Shown here: piece after piece, positions 5,996-6,296 of the stretch | How the letters are laid out: each line of letters opens with the position of its first letter | How positions within the stretch are numbered: position 1 is the stretch's first letter | Assembly: GCA_016190785.1 (NCBI GenBank) | Contig: JACPPX010000006.1 | Location: forward strand, 1-6,296 | DNA length: 6,296 nt | From: Chloroflexota bacterium | GTDB lineage: Bacteria; Chloroflexota; Anaerolineae; UBA7937; JACPPX01 | Reading direction: 5' to 3' | Position numbers and translations under genes: made by a program | Notes under the pieces: generated by a model | What the model saw: the letters and a program-made list of their open reading frames with translations, nothing else | Databases searched by the model: none | What the model was told of the DNA's origin: nothing

Positions 5996-6028
5996 CGAGG
6001 GTGCCCCAACTTTTCGGGACACCCTCGG
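5995..6028. repeat. 9-bp inverted repeat with inner stem
   Basis: CCGAGGGTG (5995-6003) pairs with CACCCTCGG (6020-6028). After one C-A mismatch, CCC (6005-6007) pairs with GGG (6016-6018), leaving an 8-nt loop. It lies 27 bp beyond the stop codon of the convergent minus-strand gene and could help end that transcript, but lacks a U-run. Confidence 0.75.
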
Positions 6029-6055
6029 GCCTACTTCAGATTGGTTGGCTGTGAT

Positions 6056-6253
6056 TTATGGGGTGTAGACTCCTGGTGTGGGTGTCGAGGTTATGGGCGT
6101 GCCGGGTACCGGCGTGGGGACGGTGTAGATGATGTTGATCACATTGGGGAAGAGGACGAAGATGGCCAATAGCACCAGCACCAGTATTACCAGGATGGCC
6201 AGGATGGTGATGTTATTGAAACTACCGCTTGCCGGTCTCTGTTCCTGAGTCAT
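6056..6253 (-). CDS. Small single-pass membrane protein with Pro/Thr-rich tail
   Basis: This is a 65-residue protein I do not recognise. It has a short polar N-terminus (1-14), one strongly hydrophobic segment (about 15-35, Ile/Leu/Val-rich) and a C-terminal tail rich in Pro and Thr (44-65, with TPTP and VPGTP words). An excellent Shine-Dalgarno, AAAGGAGG (6266-6259), lies 5 nt before the ATG, which argues for a real gene. The absence of positive charge after the hydrophobic segment, with Arg6 before it, suggests the tail faces outside; Pro/Thr linkers of this sort often lie outside the membrane. It converges on treT and is separated by repeats, so it is not obviously part of the sugar operon. 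It might be the end of an operon that begins beyond the window. Confidence 0.75.
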   Translation of the reverse strand: MTQEQRPASGSFNNITILAILVILVLVLLAIFVLFPNVINIIYTVPTPVPGTPITSTPTPGVYTP

Positions 6254-6258
6254 TTCTT

Positions 6259-6266
6259 CCTCCTTT
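6259..6266 (-). promoter_or_regulatory. Strong ribosome binding site of the small membrane protein
   Basis: Read on the minus strand this is AAAGGAGG, 5 nt before the ATG. It is the main reason to accept such a short reading frame as a gene. Confidence 0.8.
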
Positions 6267-6279
6267 CAAAAAGTAGCCA

Positions 6280-6285
6280 ATTATC
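6280..6285 (-). promoter_or_regulatory. Candidate -10 box for the small membrane protein
   Basis: GATAAT on the minus strand is one mismatch from TATAAT and lies 26 bp before the ATG. The matching -35 box would fall beyond the window end, so the call cannot be confirmed. Confidence 0.3.
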
Positions 6286-6296
6286 TTTTCTAGCAC

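Larger units (their letters stand above)
5710..6055. other. Gene-free, hairpin-rich intergenic region
   Basis: No convincing reading frame lies between treT and the convergent small gene. The hexamer TCCCGA or its complement TCGGGA occurs seven times between 5765 and 6019 (5765, 5777, 5793, 5804, 5915, 5930, 6014), far more than the fraction of one copy expected by chance. Most copies sit in hairpin arms. Positions 5819-5906 show nothing I recognise apart from pyrimidine-rich composition. Confidence 0.75.

Noticed and set aside
5757..6028. CRISPR array
   Set aside because: The repeats are few, unequally spaced and palindromic with degenerate loops, without regular spacers or cas genes.
5949..6028. 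Intrinsic terminators for the convergent minus-strand gene
   Set aside because: The hairpins are strong but no T-run follows them on the minus strand, so a canonical call is not justified.
5954..6172. Plus-strand frame of 72 codons
   Set aside because: It starts within a hairpin, runs through the repeats and antisense to the small membrane protein, and has no ribosome site.

Overview
The window reads as part of a GC-rich bacterial chromosome from a free-living heterotroph. A Chloroflexota (Anaerolineae-like) source is my best guess. It rests on the mix of an alpha-glucoside-type ABC transporter with a GT4 trehalose synthase, a tiny membrane protein with a Pro/Thr-rich tail, and palindromic repeats of the 'TCATCCTGAG...GAAGGATCT' type. 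This is inference: no rRNA or marker gene is present.

Layout. Positions 1-145 are non-coding: a nested-palindrome repeat (about 5-38) and a C-rich tract whose complement has six G-runs (73-113). At 146-190 there is a sigma70-like promoter (TTGACT, 17-bp spacer, TATGAT) abutting a near-perfect 16-bp LacI-type operator. Five same-strand genes follow: a LacI-family repressor (212-1264, from a GTG start chosen because the longer reading frame begins inside the -35 box), a lipoprotein sugar-binding protein (1334-2611), two MalF/MalG-type permeases (2695-3582 and 3579-4436, overlapping by 4 nt), and a TreT-type trehalose synthase (4471-5709). A strong intrinsic terminator closes the set at 5720-5752. 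Positions 5710-6055 hold no gene but are dense in hairpins and repeats built around TCCCGA/TCGGGA. A small membrane-protein gene (6253-6056) lies convergent on the minus strand.

How the genes work together. The likely unit is a sugar-responsive operon. The repressor probably shuts off its own promoter through the operator and releases it when a sugar (trehalose or another alpha-glucoside) binds. The lipoprotein and two permeases import that sugar, and TreT interconverts trehalose with NDP-glucose plus glucose. No ATP-binding subunit is in the window, so the transporter must borrow one encoded elsewhere. A large GC-rich stem-loop between the binding protein and permease genes could keep the binding protein more abundant than the membrane subunits.

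I see no clearly new biological system. The most interesting points are the compact promoter/operator, the ATPase-less transporter joined to treT, and the hairpin/repeat cluster downstream.
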